NCBI RefSeq assembly: GCF_029844725.1 | Contig: NZ_JAOCKJ010000001.1 | Location: 663,743-727,742, forward strand | From: Pantoea sp. GD03673 | GTDB lineage: Bacteria > Pseudomonadota > Gammaproteobacteria > Enterobacterales > Enterobacteriaceae | DNA length: 64,000 bases | Reading direction: 5' to 3' | Shown here: one piece after another, positions 55,426 through 63,867 of the stretch | Layout: each line of letters opens with the position of its first letter | Position numbering within the stretch: position 1 is the first letter of the stretch | Program-made: the position numbers and the translations under genes | Notes under the pieces: model-generated | Seen by the model: the letters and a program-made list of their open reading frames with translations, nothing else | What the model was told of the DNA's origin: nothing | Databases searched by the model: none

Positions 55426-55671
55426 TTAATCTCGTTTAAATATTAGCTGGTAGTCATATTTATCGAAATCAATGTGGTGTGAAAATAATGGTTGTAAATC
55501 GTTCTTCCACGAACTTAACACATCGAATCCACCGTCATATATTCTTCCATCAAATGGTAAGTTAAATTTTTTGATCAGACTCCCATCCTGACCTAAATCC
55601 GCAGAGGTCTCTTTGTTAACCAAAATCTCATCTTTTTTATCAAACCATTCTAATGTTAATTTCAGTCCCAT
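55426..55671 (-). CDS. Colicin-E3-type immunity protein
   Basis: 81 aa: MGLKLTLEWFDKKDEILV, FNLPFDGRIYDGGFDVLSSW and LQPLFSHHIDFDKYDYQLIF follow the plan of the colicin E3 immunity protein Im3 ([53 protein letters not shown]). It binds and blocks the nuclease encoded directly upstream (8-base gap). AT-rich compared with its surroundings, which suggests acquisition. Confidence 0.93.
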   Translation of the reverse strand: MGLKLTLEWFDKKDEILVNKETSADLGQDGSLIKKFNLPFDGRIYDGGFDVLSSWKNDLQPLFSHHIDFDKYDYQLIFKRD

Positions 55672-55679
55672 CTTTCACC

Positions 55680-57278
55680 TCAAAGATATCTTTTAATATT
55701 TCGGCCTTTAACTGCAGGTTTTAACTGCTCACCTGTTTTATAATCTACAGACCCTAAATGCTCACCATCACTTGCCCTGTATTCCTCAAGCTCACCGTGC
55801 TGAGAATCCCATTCATAAATCCTCCTGCCTTTAGCATCAACCCAACGCTCTCTAAGTCCACCGCCACCTTGTTTAGGTGTTTTTTTCTTAGCCTGTCTAA
55901 GACCTGAAATACCAATTTCACTGGTTTCCGGGGCTGGATGATAATCATGATCTTTGTCAGGAATACCGGAACGTCCCTGACTAAGATATACATAAATCGG
56001 TGGAATATCCGATATTGGCAGAATAAGAATATAATCCGCAAACGTCTTCTCCTCCGCTGCCGGAGTGGTCGTTGCCTCAATACGGGTATCTTCCGGCAGC
56101 GGATCAACAACTACCGGGTTCGGTATCCTTACCGGGTTCAGGTTGCCCGTATCTGAAGGAACATTGGCACCTGAACTGTCTGGCGTCCAGATGATGGTGA
56201 TACGTGGATCTTCCTCTGTGGTAAACGTATACGCCTTCCGGCTGCTGTCCCACTCCATTTTACGCACACGCACCCTGTCTTTACCGGGTGGTGTATGCCA
56301 GCCATGAGGAACCGGATTACCTTTATCATCCTGCTCCCACGTATAACGCACGCGGCTTGGTGCTTCACGCATCTGCTCAAGTCTCATGCGGTCAATAAAG
56401 TCCTGTTCACCGTCATTGAGCCTGCCGGGCATCATTCCCAGCACAACTGCTGTGATGGGAGCACCGGGACCACCGGCAGCAATCCTTCCCAGTCCTGTGG
56501 CCATCTCACCCAGTTTTACTGCCCATGTTCCTGACGTAATGGCACTGCCGCCTACCAGACCAAGAACGCTGGCTCCTTCAACAGCCGTCTGGACATTAGC
56601 AGCACTGGTCGCTGCGGCGGTTGCCCGCTGGTATTCGACCTCCTCATGATTACCAAACCACCATTTATGCAGAACACTTCGCTTCTTTGGCTCTGGAATC
56701 TCTTCAGCAGGTTTCTTTTTCCTGGCGGTCTGAGCATGTTGTGGAACATCCGTATCTGATGCCGGATCTTCCGTAAGAACAGCCTGATAAAATGCCATTG
56801 AAGCAAAATTGGTATGAGGTTCCTGCTCTTCCCCGGCATCATTACAGCCCTCACCCCGAAGGCAGGATTTGGCAAAGACGCGGTTGCGGTCGCGTTCTTC
56901 AGCCAGCCGTTTTTCCTCTGCCTTCTGCTGCGCCTGCTCTTTCCGCAACGTCACAAGAGCAAGCAATCGCGCCTTTTCTGCCTGCTCTTCGGGCGTATCA
57001 TCCCTGATATAGCAATCCGGGATGGACGGGATGAACCTTGCCCGGCACGGACATGAGCTTACACTGTCCAGCGTTCCTGCCAGCCTTCTGCCTTCGTCCA
57101 GGGCATCAGATGTTCCACCCAGAATTTTATACGCTCCAGGATGCTGGCCGCACGACACGAGGTCACCTTCCCGTGCTCCCGCCACGCCATACCAGCTTAA
57201 CGTTTCATCCCCGGTGAGTATCTTTCCCCCGCAGGTCGTCGAATCACCTGCCCGCAGGTAAAAACCCATCGCGCCCAT
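55680..57278 (-). CDS. PAAR-domain effector with colicin-E3-type rRNase domain
   Basis: 532 aa polymorphic toxin. N-terminal PAAR domain (residues 1-90: FYLRAGDSTTCGGKI, GDLVSCGQHPG, CPCRARFIPS) that would cap a type VI secretion spike. Next comes a charged coiled region (about 105-145) and a Gly/Ala-rich hydrophobic stretch. A pyocin-S-like domain follows (about 310-430: GNPVPHGWHTPPGKDRVRV, DPRITIIWTPD). The C-terminal nuclease (about 440-532) has HDYHPAPE, KKTPKQGGGG, RRIYEWDSQHGELEEYRASD and RNIKRYL, closely matching colicin E3, which cuts 16S rRNA in the decoding site. Catalytic Asp/His/Glu region appears intact. No T6SS structural genes are in the window. Confidence 0.93.
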   Translation of the reverse strand: MGAMGFYLRAGDSTTCGGKILTGDETLSWYGVAGAREGDLVSCGQHPGAYKILGGTSDALDEGRRLAGTLDSVSSCPCRARFIPSIPDCYIRDDTPEEQAEKARLLALVTLRKEQAQQKAEEKRLAEERDRNRVFAKSCLRGEGCNDAGEEQEPHTNFASMAFYQAVLTEDPASDTDVPQHAQTARKKKPAEEIPEPKKRSVLHKWWFGNHEEVEYQRATAAATSAANVQTAVEGASVLGLVGGSAITSGTWAVKLGEMATGLGRIAAGGPGAPITAVVLGMMPGRLNDGEQDFIDRMRLEQMREAPSRVRYTWEQDDKGNPVPHGWHTPPGKDRVRVRKMEWDSSRKAYTFTTEEDPRITIIWTPDSSGANVPSDTGNLNPVRIPNPVVVDPLPEDTRIEATTTPAAEEKTFADYILILPISDIPPIYVYLSQGRSGIPDKDHDYHPAPETSEIGISGLRQAKKKTPKQGGGGLRERWVDAKGRRIYEWDSQHGELEEYRASDGEHLGSVDYKTGEQLKPAVKGRNIKRYL

Positions 57279-57846
57279 TAGTCTGTTCTCCTGTCCCTGA
57301 AGACGTTACCTGACGAAATATCCAGGATAAGTTTATTGCTTAATCGACAATACATTCCCTTCTCCCTGTCAATATCACGGCTAAATTGATGAAACATTAA
57401 CCGGCTTAAAATCCAGATTAAATTCTGTTTTTACTATGAGGTTAAGAAAACCAACTAAGCAACAACGCATCCTGTTAATAATGTTATCGCTCCCCTGGCT
57501 GGGTTCACAGCCGAATATCCCGGGAGAATTTATTCAGCGCAAAGATTTTCATATGCGATGAAGCGCTAATAATACGGCTTAGCCATCGCGTTAAGTCTAT
57601 CCCCTATGTTCACCGTATCAGCTAAAAATCAGAACGTATCTTCAACATTTTCATCAATGTCATATAACAACTCGGCACCCAATTTTTATATTGTCCAGAA
57701 TGCTCACAATTACTCCTCTGTCGTTTCCTGTTCGTTTACTTTAATTGAATAAACAGGATTGCCAGAAAAACATCGCGCAGCGTACGCTATATCGGTTTTT
57801 ATTTCGTTTCGTTGATTTAAACCATAGCTAAAGTGGGTTTTAAATC
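57279..57846. other. AT-rich intergenic region after the toxin gene
   Basis: 568 bases upstream of the effector gene. A 41-codon plus-strand frame at 57436-57561 starts with basic residues and a hydrophobic stretch (ILLIMLSLPWLGS) but lacks a good ribosome site and is not called. The toxin promoter must lie here; no operator is clear. Confidence 0.5.
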
Positions 57847-58026
57847 ATGGACGCAATTTTATGGGTTCTGTTGAACCTGCTTATCGACGTGCTGCCTGGC
57901 GGTGTCGTCAGTACCGCCCTGAATTCTGGCAGGGTCAGTGCGCTGAATAGTCACAGTACTGCCAGGGCAGGTTCAGTTATTGTGCTGTCCGTCATCCATA
58001 AAATCAGCGCATATCAGATGGCTTAA
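57847..58026 (+). CDS. Possible small hydrophobic peptide
   Basis: 59 codons starting MDAILWVLLNLLIDVLPGG, then a Ser/Ala-rich part. The N-terminus could be a membrane helix. The ribosome site is weak (GGG 10 bases upstream). It precedes the YidB-family gene by 22 bases in the same direction. No homologue recognised; may be a chance ORF. Confidence 0.3.
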   Translation: MDAILWVLLNLLIDVLPGGVVSTALNSGRVSALNSHSTARAGSVIVLSVIHKISAYQMA

Positions 58027-58048
58027 CTTATTACTCTACGGGGAAAGA

Positions 58049-58429
58049 ATGCGTTTACTGGATACAGTGCTGGCGATGTGCGGCCTGAATACGCAAACCA
58101 GCCAGGAAGTGAAAGGTGTGCTGGAGTGGATTGAACAACAAGGCGGTTTGCCTGCCATCGTAAGTTATCTTCAGCGCGGTGCGTACAGTGAAGTGGTTAA
58201 TTCCTGGCTGAGCGATCAGCAAAACGTTGTTCTGAGCAGTGAACTGGTGCAGAAGATGATGAGTCCGGTGGCAATTGAGCAACTGGCTACGCGAATGGGT
58301 ATCAGCACCTGTGATGCAGTGAATCTGCTGGCCAGATATCTGCCGCAACTGGTTGATAAAGCGTCCTCTGCTGGCGTGCTCAATAAAAAAGTCGCACTCA
58401 CCGGGCTGGTCTGTCAGTTAACGCATTAA
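58049..58429 (+). CDS. YidB family protein (DUF937)
   Basis: 126 aa from ATG 58049 (MRLLDTVLAMCGLNTQTSQ) after GGGGAAAG. The DUF937 plan of E. coli YidB is seen: VLEWIEQQGGLPAIVSYLQRGAYSEVVNSWLSDQQN, then SPVAIEQLATRMGISTCDAVNLLARYLPQLVDKAS. Small soluble helical protein of unknown function. Sequence distance from YidB is clear, so it is a paralogue or separate branch. Confidence 0.85.
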   Translation: MRLLDTVLAMCGLNTQTSQEVKGVLEWIEQQGGLPAIVSYLQRGAYSEVVNSWLSDQQNVVLSSELVQKMMSPVAIEQLATRMGISTCDAVNLLARYLPQLVDKASSAGVLNKKVALTGLVCQLTH

Positions 58430-58909
58430 GCGCGACGCCATTGAAAGATAAAGCCTGCTATAAGATAACGCTTTTAAACGTATCAGGATTTATTACGCCG
58501 GTTTCTGGCTTAAACAGGCGTTTAAACGGCAAACCGTGGTTGCCGTCTAAGGGGTGGCAGACTGAACGAGGCTGGAACGACCGGGCACAAGAAACCGGCG
58601 CACCCACAGGTGCCCTCGCCCGGCCCACCATTGAGATGAAGCAAGCGACGATGAAACGTTATTACCAGCATGTACGATTGGCGTTCTGTTGCCTGATGGG
58701 CAGGTAAAAAAAGAACAGGGTGATAAAGGATGGACGTGAGCGAATGATAATGAAAGAGAGCCCGCAGAACGTAAAATGCCAGAAACACCCGATTGTCTAT
58801 ATTTGCCAGCCTCTTCTTTGACAAACGATTTGACACTCATGCCCTGCCCTCTGAACGCTAAAAGGCCCGCACCATCGCGGGCCTTTAACCAGACAACACA
58901 CAACAACCA
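58430..58909. other. Intergenic region
   Basis: 480 bases. A plus-strand frame at 58441-58707 has a TTG start, no ribosome site and no coding pattern; two minus-strand frames are equally poor. The only clear signal is the terminator at 58861-58886. Confidence 0.5.
58861..58886 (-). terminator. Terminator of the 51-residue ORF
   Basis: AAAGGCCCGC-ACCATC-GCGGGCCTTT, perfect 10-pair stem. Lies 24 bases after the stop of the minus-strand small ORF; the T-run is short, with the flank AGCGTTCA. Confidence 0.7.
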
Positions 58910-59065
58910 TTATTTTTCATGGAAGCGCTGCACTGCCGGATAGTATTCCAGTCCATACAGCTGGCTCAATGGCAGCAGCAGTTCAACGTTAACATCATGC
59001 ACATGCTCACCCGCCGCAGGACCGCTCAGCAGCTGTTCAAACCAGGCTATCAGTTTCTGTTTCAT
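58910..59065 (-). CDS. Small protein of 51 residues, unknown
   Basis: Starts MKQKLIAWFEQLLSGPAAGE, then HVHDVNVELLLPLSQLYGLE and ends YYPAVQRFHEK. GGAG stands 8 bases before the ATG, and a terminator follows the stop, so expression as a single-gene unit is likely. Amphipathic helices, no signal peptide. No family recognised. Confidence 0.65.
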   Translation of the reverse strand: MKQKLIAWFEQLLSGPAAGEHVHDVNVELLLPLSQLYGLEYYPAVQRFHEK

Positions 59066-59210
59066 CTCAGGTTCTCCGCATCAGTTGATGCCCTGAGTAA
59101 ACCTGCTTATGCGGGTAATCTGAAGCAAAAATTTCTGCGCTGCTTATGCCGGAAACAGCATAAGCAGCAAACCGACTGTTTAGCCTTCAGGCGCTGGCTG
59201 CTCAAAACAT

Positions 59211-60323
59211 TTACAGCGTTATCAGCGTCACCCAGTTTGCCCCTTTTCCGGCGGGCGCTTCAGCCACCCGTTTGAGTTCGCCGCTGGCGGGATCGATGGC
59301 GTAACTGCCAATGACGGCACTCTTCTCTCCGCTGACGATCAGCCACTTACCCTGCGCATCAATCGCAATGCTGCGCGGCTGTTTTTCCACCGGCCAGCTG
59401 CCGATCAGCGTTAATTCACCTGACGCTTTATCGACCCGGTAACCGCTGACGGTGCTGGAGGTGCGCTCGGTCACATAGATAAACTCTCCATCCGGCGTGA
59501 TTTTAATGTCTGCCGCCCAGATGCGCGGCGTCGGATCGCTATAGCCTGCCGGACGCTGCTCGCCATGCTGCAGGTTATATTTCTTCGCCACCGCGTTGGG
59601 CCAGGTTTTTAATGGCGTAAGCGTGCCATCGGCCGCGCGCCGGAACTGCGTAATGGTGCCGCTCATCTCGGCAAGGTTATAGAGAAAGCGATTATCCGGC
59701 GAAATCACCGAATGCCGCGCGCCGCTGTTCTTCTCGCCCTGCACAAATCCCGTACCCAGCGGCGTGATGGCCCCGTCACTGGCGAAGGTATATTGAAGCA
59801 CCCGATCCGCGCCAAGGTTGCCAACGTAGATCGAATGATTGCTGACGTCGGTGATCACTGAATGGGCATGGGGTCCGGTCTTCACCTCACCCGTGACCTG
59901 GGCTGTCACGATGCCTTTATCATCAATGCGGTTGCTGGTGACAATATCACTGTCATAGGACGCGGCCAGCAGATAGCGCCCGCGCTTATCGGTGGTGATC
60001 CACGGAAAACTGGCCGCGACCGGGGTCACCGCCATTTTCTGCAAATCACCATCCGGACGGGTGACGCGCCAGCTGATGATGGCGTAAGGCGCAGTACGTA
60101 GCGCACCATAGAGCCGTTTTCCGTCCGGGCTGGCCGCCAGCGGCATAATTTTTTTCCCGGCGGGCGTATCGCCCCGCCATTGCAGGCTGCCATTCGCCTC
60201 GCTGAGCTGATAACGGGAAACCGTGCCGGATTCGGCATTCGACACATAAACAAAGGTTGTCGCCCACAGCGGGGGGCTACACAGCAGCGGCAGAAGTGCC
60301 AGCGCCGTTTTCAGACGGATCAT
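59211..60323 (-). CDS. Secreted lactonase-family beta-propeller protein
   Basis: 370 aa. Signal peptide (MIRLKTALALLPLLCSPPLWA, cleavage near residue 21) followed by about seven propeller blades of the lactonase/YVTN type (FVYVSNAESGTVSRYQL, PDGKRLYGAL, HSIYVGNLGADRVLQY, PDGEFIYVTERTSSTVSGYRV, DAQGKWLIVSGEKSAVIGSY). Related to 6-phosphogluconolactonase Pgl (YbhE) of E. coli but exported, so its substrate is periplasmic and probably not 6-phosphogluconolactone. Single gene. Confidence 0.88.
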   Translation of the reverse strand: MIRLKTALALLPLLCSPPLWATTFVYVSNAESGTVSRYQLSEANGSLQWRGDTPAGKKIMPLAASPDGKRLYGALRTAPYAIISWRVTRPDGDLQKMAVTPVAASFPWITTDKRGRYLLAASYDSDIVTSNRIDDKGIVTAQVTGEVKTGPHAHSVITDVSNHSIYVGNLGADRVLQYTFASDGAITPLGTGFVQGEKNSGARHSVISPDNRFLYNLAEMSGTITQFRRAADGTLTPLKTWPNAVAKKYNLQHGEQRPAGYSDPTPRIWAADIKITPDGEFIYVTERTSSTVSGYRVDKASGELTLIGSWPVEKQPRSIAIDAQGKWLIVSGEKSAVIGSYAIDPASGELKRVAEAPAGKGANWVTLITL

Positions 60324-60510
60324 AGGGTCACCTTGACAAGTAGTGTCTGCGTCAATGCGCAGCAGGCATTACGCTAATCCTGTCCGATAAGACTGGCTTT
60401 GTGCAACTGTCTGAAATTAATTCCGAAAGCCTGGAGATGTGACGGAGATGTTATTTTCAGGGGGGAGAGGATGCCTCCCCCCGCGCCCGGAGGTAGGCAA
60501 AGGCATAACG

Positions 60511-61920
60511 CTAACCCGTTTTCGCTATCATCTTATAATAGCGGTCGAGCCACTTACCGCTGTTGAGCCGCCACCAGAAGAAGATGCCGCGCACCGTCCA
60601 GTCAAGGAACATCCCCAGCCAGACGCCGGTAACGCCCATCCCCAGTTCAATGCCGAGCAGGTATCCCGCCACCACGCGTGCGCCCCACATGCTGAACATC
60701 GACACATACATGGTGTAGCGCGCATCGCGTGCGCCTTTGAGACCGGCGGGCAGCACCCATGACGCGGCCCATAACGGCATAAACAACGCATTAAGCCAGA
60801 GCAGATGCTTCGTCACGTTTATCACCTCCGGGTCGCTGGTGTAAAACCGCGCCAGCAAGCCGGCCATCGGCACTGTCAGCAGCGCGATTGCACTCAGGCA
60901 CACCGTTGCCAGCCAGAAAACATGCCGCACCTGCCGCTCCGCCTGGAACACCTGATTTTTACCCAGACGGGTGCCGGTGATAATGGTGGATGCGGAACCG
61001 AGTGCATTGCCCGGCAGGTTGATCAGTGAGGCGACCGAAAAAGCGATAAAGTTACCGGCAATCTCGCTGGTGCCCATGCCTGCCACAAACACCTGTGTCA
61101 GCAGCTTACCGCCGTTGAATAGCACCGACTCGATACTGGCGGGCACGCCTATCCCTAAAACTTCCATCAGAATGCTGCTGTTCCAGCGCCGGAAATAGCT
61201 CGACAGCGTGATTTTCAGCGAGGCGTTAAAGCCGATCATCAGCACGTAAATCACCGCAATCGCCCCGATGTAGCGGGTAATGGTCAACCCGAGACCGGCA
61301 CCGATAAACCCTAAACCGTCCCACGAGAAGCAGCCATAGATCAGCACGCTACTGATAATGATGTTGAGGATGTTCATGCCGCCGTTAATCAGCATCGGAA
61401 TTTTTGTGTTACCCGCGCCCCGCAGCGCCCCGCTGCCGATCAGGGTAATGGCCGCCGCCGGATAGCTCCAGGCGGAGGTCTGCAGATAGCTCAGCGCCAG
61501 CGCTTTAACTTTGGGGTCAGCGGCACCGGCGATGGCATCGACAATCAGATGGCCCCAGAACTCAATGGCGATCACCAGCACAAAGGCGAGTATCGTCATC
61601 ATAGCCAGCGACTGGCGCGTGGCGGCGCGGGCGCGCTTGCCGTTGCGTTTTGCCAGGCTGAACGCCACCACCACCGTGGTGCCGAGATCGATAGCCGCAA
61701 AGAACGAGATGATCACCATGTTGAAGCTGTCGGCCAGGCCGACGCCCGCCATTGCCTCTTTACCCAGCCAGCTGACCAGGAAGGTGCTCAGTACGCCCAT
61801 CAACAGCACACAGGCGTTCTCGAAGAAGATAGGCACTGCTAATGGCGATATTTCACGCCAGTAGAGCGTGCGATAAGAACGGCGTTTCGGGTACCACGCC
61901 GTGCGCTTGATCGCCTGCAT
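60511..61920 (-). CDS. yeeO: MATE family efflux transporter (YeeO-like)
   Basis: 469 aa from ATG 61920; a TTG eight codons earlier (61944) is possible because neither has a clear ribosome site. Twelve hydrophobic helices in two MatE halves: PLAVPIFFENACVLLMGVLSTFLVSWLG, LIGSGALRGAGNTKIPMLI in the first and VPASIESVLFNGGKLLTQVFVAGMG, GNALGSASTIITGTRLG, LPAGLKGARDARYTMYVS in the second. Close to E. coli YeeO, which exports flavins and some dipeptides, without the long N-terminal extension of that protein. The position between tRNA-Asn and amn is as in E. coli. Confidence 0.9.
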   Translation of the reverse strand: MQAIKRTAWYPKRRSYRTLYWREISPLAVPIFFENACVLLMGVLSTFLVSWLGKEAMAGVGLADSFNMVIISFFAAIDLGTTVVVAFSLAKRNGKRARAATRQSLAMMTILAFVLVIAIEFWGHLIVDAIAGAADPKVKALALSYLQTSAWSYPAAAITLIGSGALRGAGNTKIPMLINGGMNILNIIISSVLIYGCFSWDGLGFIGAGLGLTITRYIGAIAVIYVLMIGFNASLKITLSSYFRRWNSSILMEVLGIGVPASIESVLFNGGKLLTQVFVAGMGTSEIAGNFIAFSVASLINLPGNALGSASTIITGTRLGKNQVFQAERQVRHVFWLATVCLSAIALLTVPMAGLLARFYTSDPEVINVTKHLLWLNALFMPLWAASWVLPAGLKGARDARYTMYVSMFSMWGARVVAGYLLGIELGMGVTGVWLGMFLDWTVRGIFFWWRLNSGKWLDRYYKMIAKTG

Positions 61921-61944
61921 CACTGCTACGCCGGGATTTTGCAA

Positions 61945-62382
61945 AGGATTACCAAATCAGAAGAGACTGACGAGATCTAATGATGATAGGGGGCAGAGAA
62001 ATATGCAAAGTCTTTCCGGGACAAATTAATCATGGTTACAAACTTTTTGGTCTCATTACGGCAGATTCTGCCTCGCTGCGCCGCCATCTGTAGCAAACCT
62101 GATTATTTTCGGGACGTTACGAATGGCTGTCAGTCCGGTGTCACCCGCTTTAAGATCACCCTATTCCCCTCTGCAGCGCAATAAAAACGGCCGTATCGCC
62201 AGCTTCGATAGTGAAGATTTCCTTAATGAATTTTTGTGATGCGCGTTCCGGCTCAGCGCCGCACGGGTCAGATTGCGCGCATCGTTAGCACAAAAAAAAG
62301 GCGATCATAGATTCTTCACCAATCTCTGCAACAAACCCGCTAAGCTTGGGGCAAATTGCGGAAAAAAATGGAAGGAGAAACC
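61945..62382. other. Intergenic region between yeeO and amn
   Basis: 438 bases of divergent leader. No gene is seen. It contains a candidate Pho box at 62127-62144 and an AT-rich stretch around 62040. Confidence 0.5.
62127..62144 (+). promoter_or_regulatory. Candidate Pho box upstream of amn
   Basis: CTGTCAGTCCGGTGTCAC has the two-repeat plan of a PhoB site (compare CTGTCATAAAGTTGTCAC of phoA), with the middle changed. It lies 239 bases before the amn start. amn is reported as a Pho-regulon gene in E. coli. No good -10 lies at the usual distance. Confidence 0.4.
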
Positions 62383-63837
62383 ATGCCGACACAACGGAAA
62401 AACCTGACCAGCCAGCAGGCGCTGGATGAACTTGAACGCCTGTACAATGACGCTGTCACTGCGCTGCGTACGGCAATTAAAACCTTTACCGAAAACGGTG
62501 CGCTGCCCGATGCCGCCGAGCGGAAAAAAGGACTTTTTGTTTACCCGGAGCTGCGTATCACCTGGCACGGCGAAGGCCCGCAGCAGAATCGTACGCGTGC
62601 CTGGGGTCGTTTCACCCACACCGGCAGTTACAGCACCACCGTGACCCGGCCAGCGTTGCTGCGTCACTACATTGCTGAACAGCTGGCGATGCTGGAAAAG
62701 GAGTATCAGCTGGAGATCGATGTGGTGCCCTCCAGCCAGGAGATCCCCTATCCTTACGTGATCGACGGCTCCGACCTGTCACTGGATCGAACGATGAGCG
62801 CCGGTATTGCGCGCCACTTCCCGACAACCGAGCTGTCGCAGATTGGCGATGAGACGACCGACGGTCTGTTCCACGCTGATGCAAAATTCCCGCTGTCCCA
62901 CTTCGACGCGCTGCGAACCGACTTTTCGCTGGCCCGCCTGCGTCACTACACCGGCACCAGCGTGGAGCACTTCCAGCCGTTTGTGCTGTTCACCAACTAC
63001 ACCCGTTATGTGGATGAGTTTGTGCGCTGGGCGATTGAGCAGGTGCGCGATCCCGGCACCCCATACTACAGTCTGGCCTGCGCGGGTGATGTGGTGCTGA
63101 CGGCTGAGACGGCCGACAGCGAGTCGATGCTCTCCGATCTGGCGTGGAAGAAGCACCAGATGCCTGCCTGGCACCTGACGTCACCGAATCGCCGTGGTAT
63201 TACGCTGATTAACATCGGTGTTGGCCCGTCGAATGCCAAAACCATCTGCGATCATCTGGCGGTGATGCGTCCGCACGCCTGGCTGATGATTGGTCACTGT
63301 GGCGGTCTGCGCGAGAGCCAGCGGATCGGCGATTATGTCCTGGCCCACGCTTATCTGCGTGACGATCACGTGCTCGACAGCGTGCTCCCGCCAGACATCC
63401 CGGTGCCCAGCATTGCCGAAGTGCAGCGTGCGCTATATGACGCCACCAAATCGGTGAGCGGAATGCCAGGTGAAGAGGTGAAGCAGCGGTTACGTACCGG
63501 CACGGTGGTCACCACCGACGATCGCAACTGGGAGCTGCGCTACTCCGCATCCTCCCTGCGCTTTAACCTGAGCCGCGCGGTAGCAGTGGATATGGAGAGC
63601 GCCACCATTGCCGCGCAGGGCTATCGCTTCCGCGTGCCGTACGGCACGCTGCTATGCGTCTCGGATAAGCCGCTGCACGGCGAGATTAAGCTGCCCGGTC
63701 AGGCAAACCGTTTCTACGAGGGGGCGATTTCAGAGCATCTGCAGATTGGCATTCACGCAGTGGAGTTGCTGCGCGCCGAGGGCGATAAACTGCATTCGCG
63801 TAAGTTGCGGACGTTTAATGAGCCGCCTTTCAGGTAA
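62383..63837 (+). CDS. amn: AMP nucleosidase
   Basis: 484 aa from ATG 62383 (MPTQRKNLTSQQALDELERLY) after AAGGAG. Splits AMP into adenine and ribose 5-phosphate in the cytoplasm, regulating the adenylate pool. The N-terminal AMP-nucleosidase domain (FVYPELRITW, WGRFTHTGSYSTTVTRP) and the C-terminal phosphorylase-like domain (NIGVGPSNAKTICDHLAV, MIGHCGGLRESQRIGDYVLAHAYLRDDHVLD, DMESATIAAQGYRF) are close to E. coli Amn, with an identical C-terminus. Confidence 0.97.
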   Translation: MPTQRKNLTSQQALDELERLYNDAVTALRTAIKTFTENGALPDAAERKKGLFVYPELRITWHGEGPQQNRTRAWGRFTHTGSYSTTVTRPALLRHYIAEQLAMLEKEYQLEIDVVPSSQEIPYPYVIDGSDLSLDRTMSAGIARHFPTTELSQIGDETTDGLFHADAKFPLSHFDALRTDFSLARLRHYTGTSVEHFQPFVLFTNYTRYVDEFVRWAIEQVRDPGTPYYSLACAGDVVLTAETADSESMLSDLAWKKHQMPAWHLTSPNRRGITLINIGVGPSNAKTICDHLAVMRPHAWLMIGHCGGLRESQRIGDYVLAHAYLRDDHVLDSVLPPDIPVPSIAEVQRALYDATKSVSGMPGEEVKQRLRTGTVVTTDDRNWELRYSASSLRFNLSRAVAVDMESATIAAQGYRFRVPYGTLLCVSDKPLHGEIKLPGQANRFYEGAISEHLQIGIHAVELLRAEGDKLHSRKLRTFNEPPFR

Positions 63838-63867
63838 GTTGTCGCCGCTGGCCTGGGGCGGTTAGTT

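Noticed and set aside
57436..57561. 41-codon frame with a hydrophobic N-terminus upstream of the YidB-family region
   Set aside because: No ribosome site and no terminator; likely chance in AT-rich DNA.
58441..58707. 88-codon frame downstream of the YidB-family gene
   Set aside because: TTG start without ribosome site, no plausible protein features, and minus-strand frames there are equally long.
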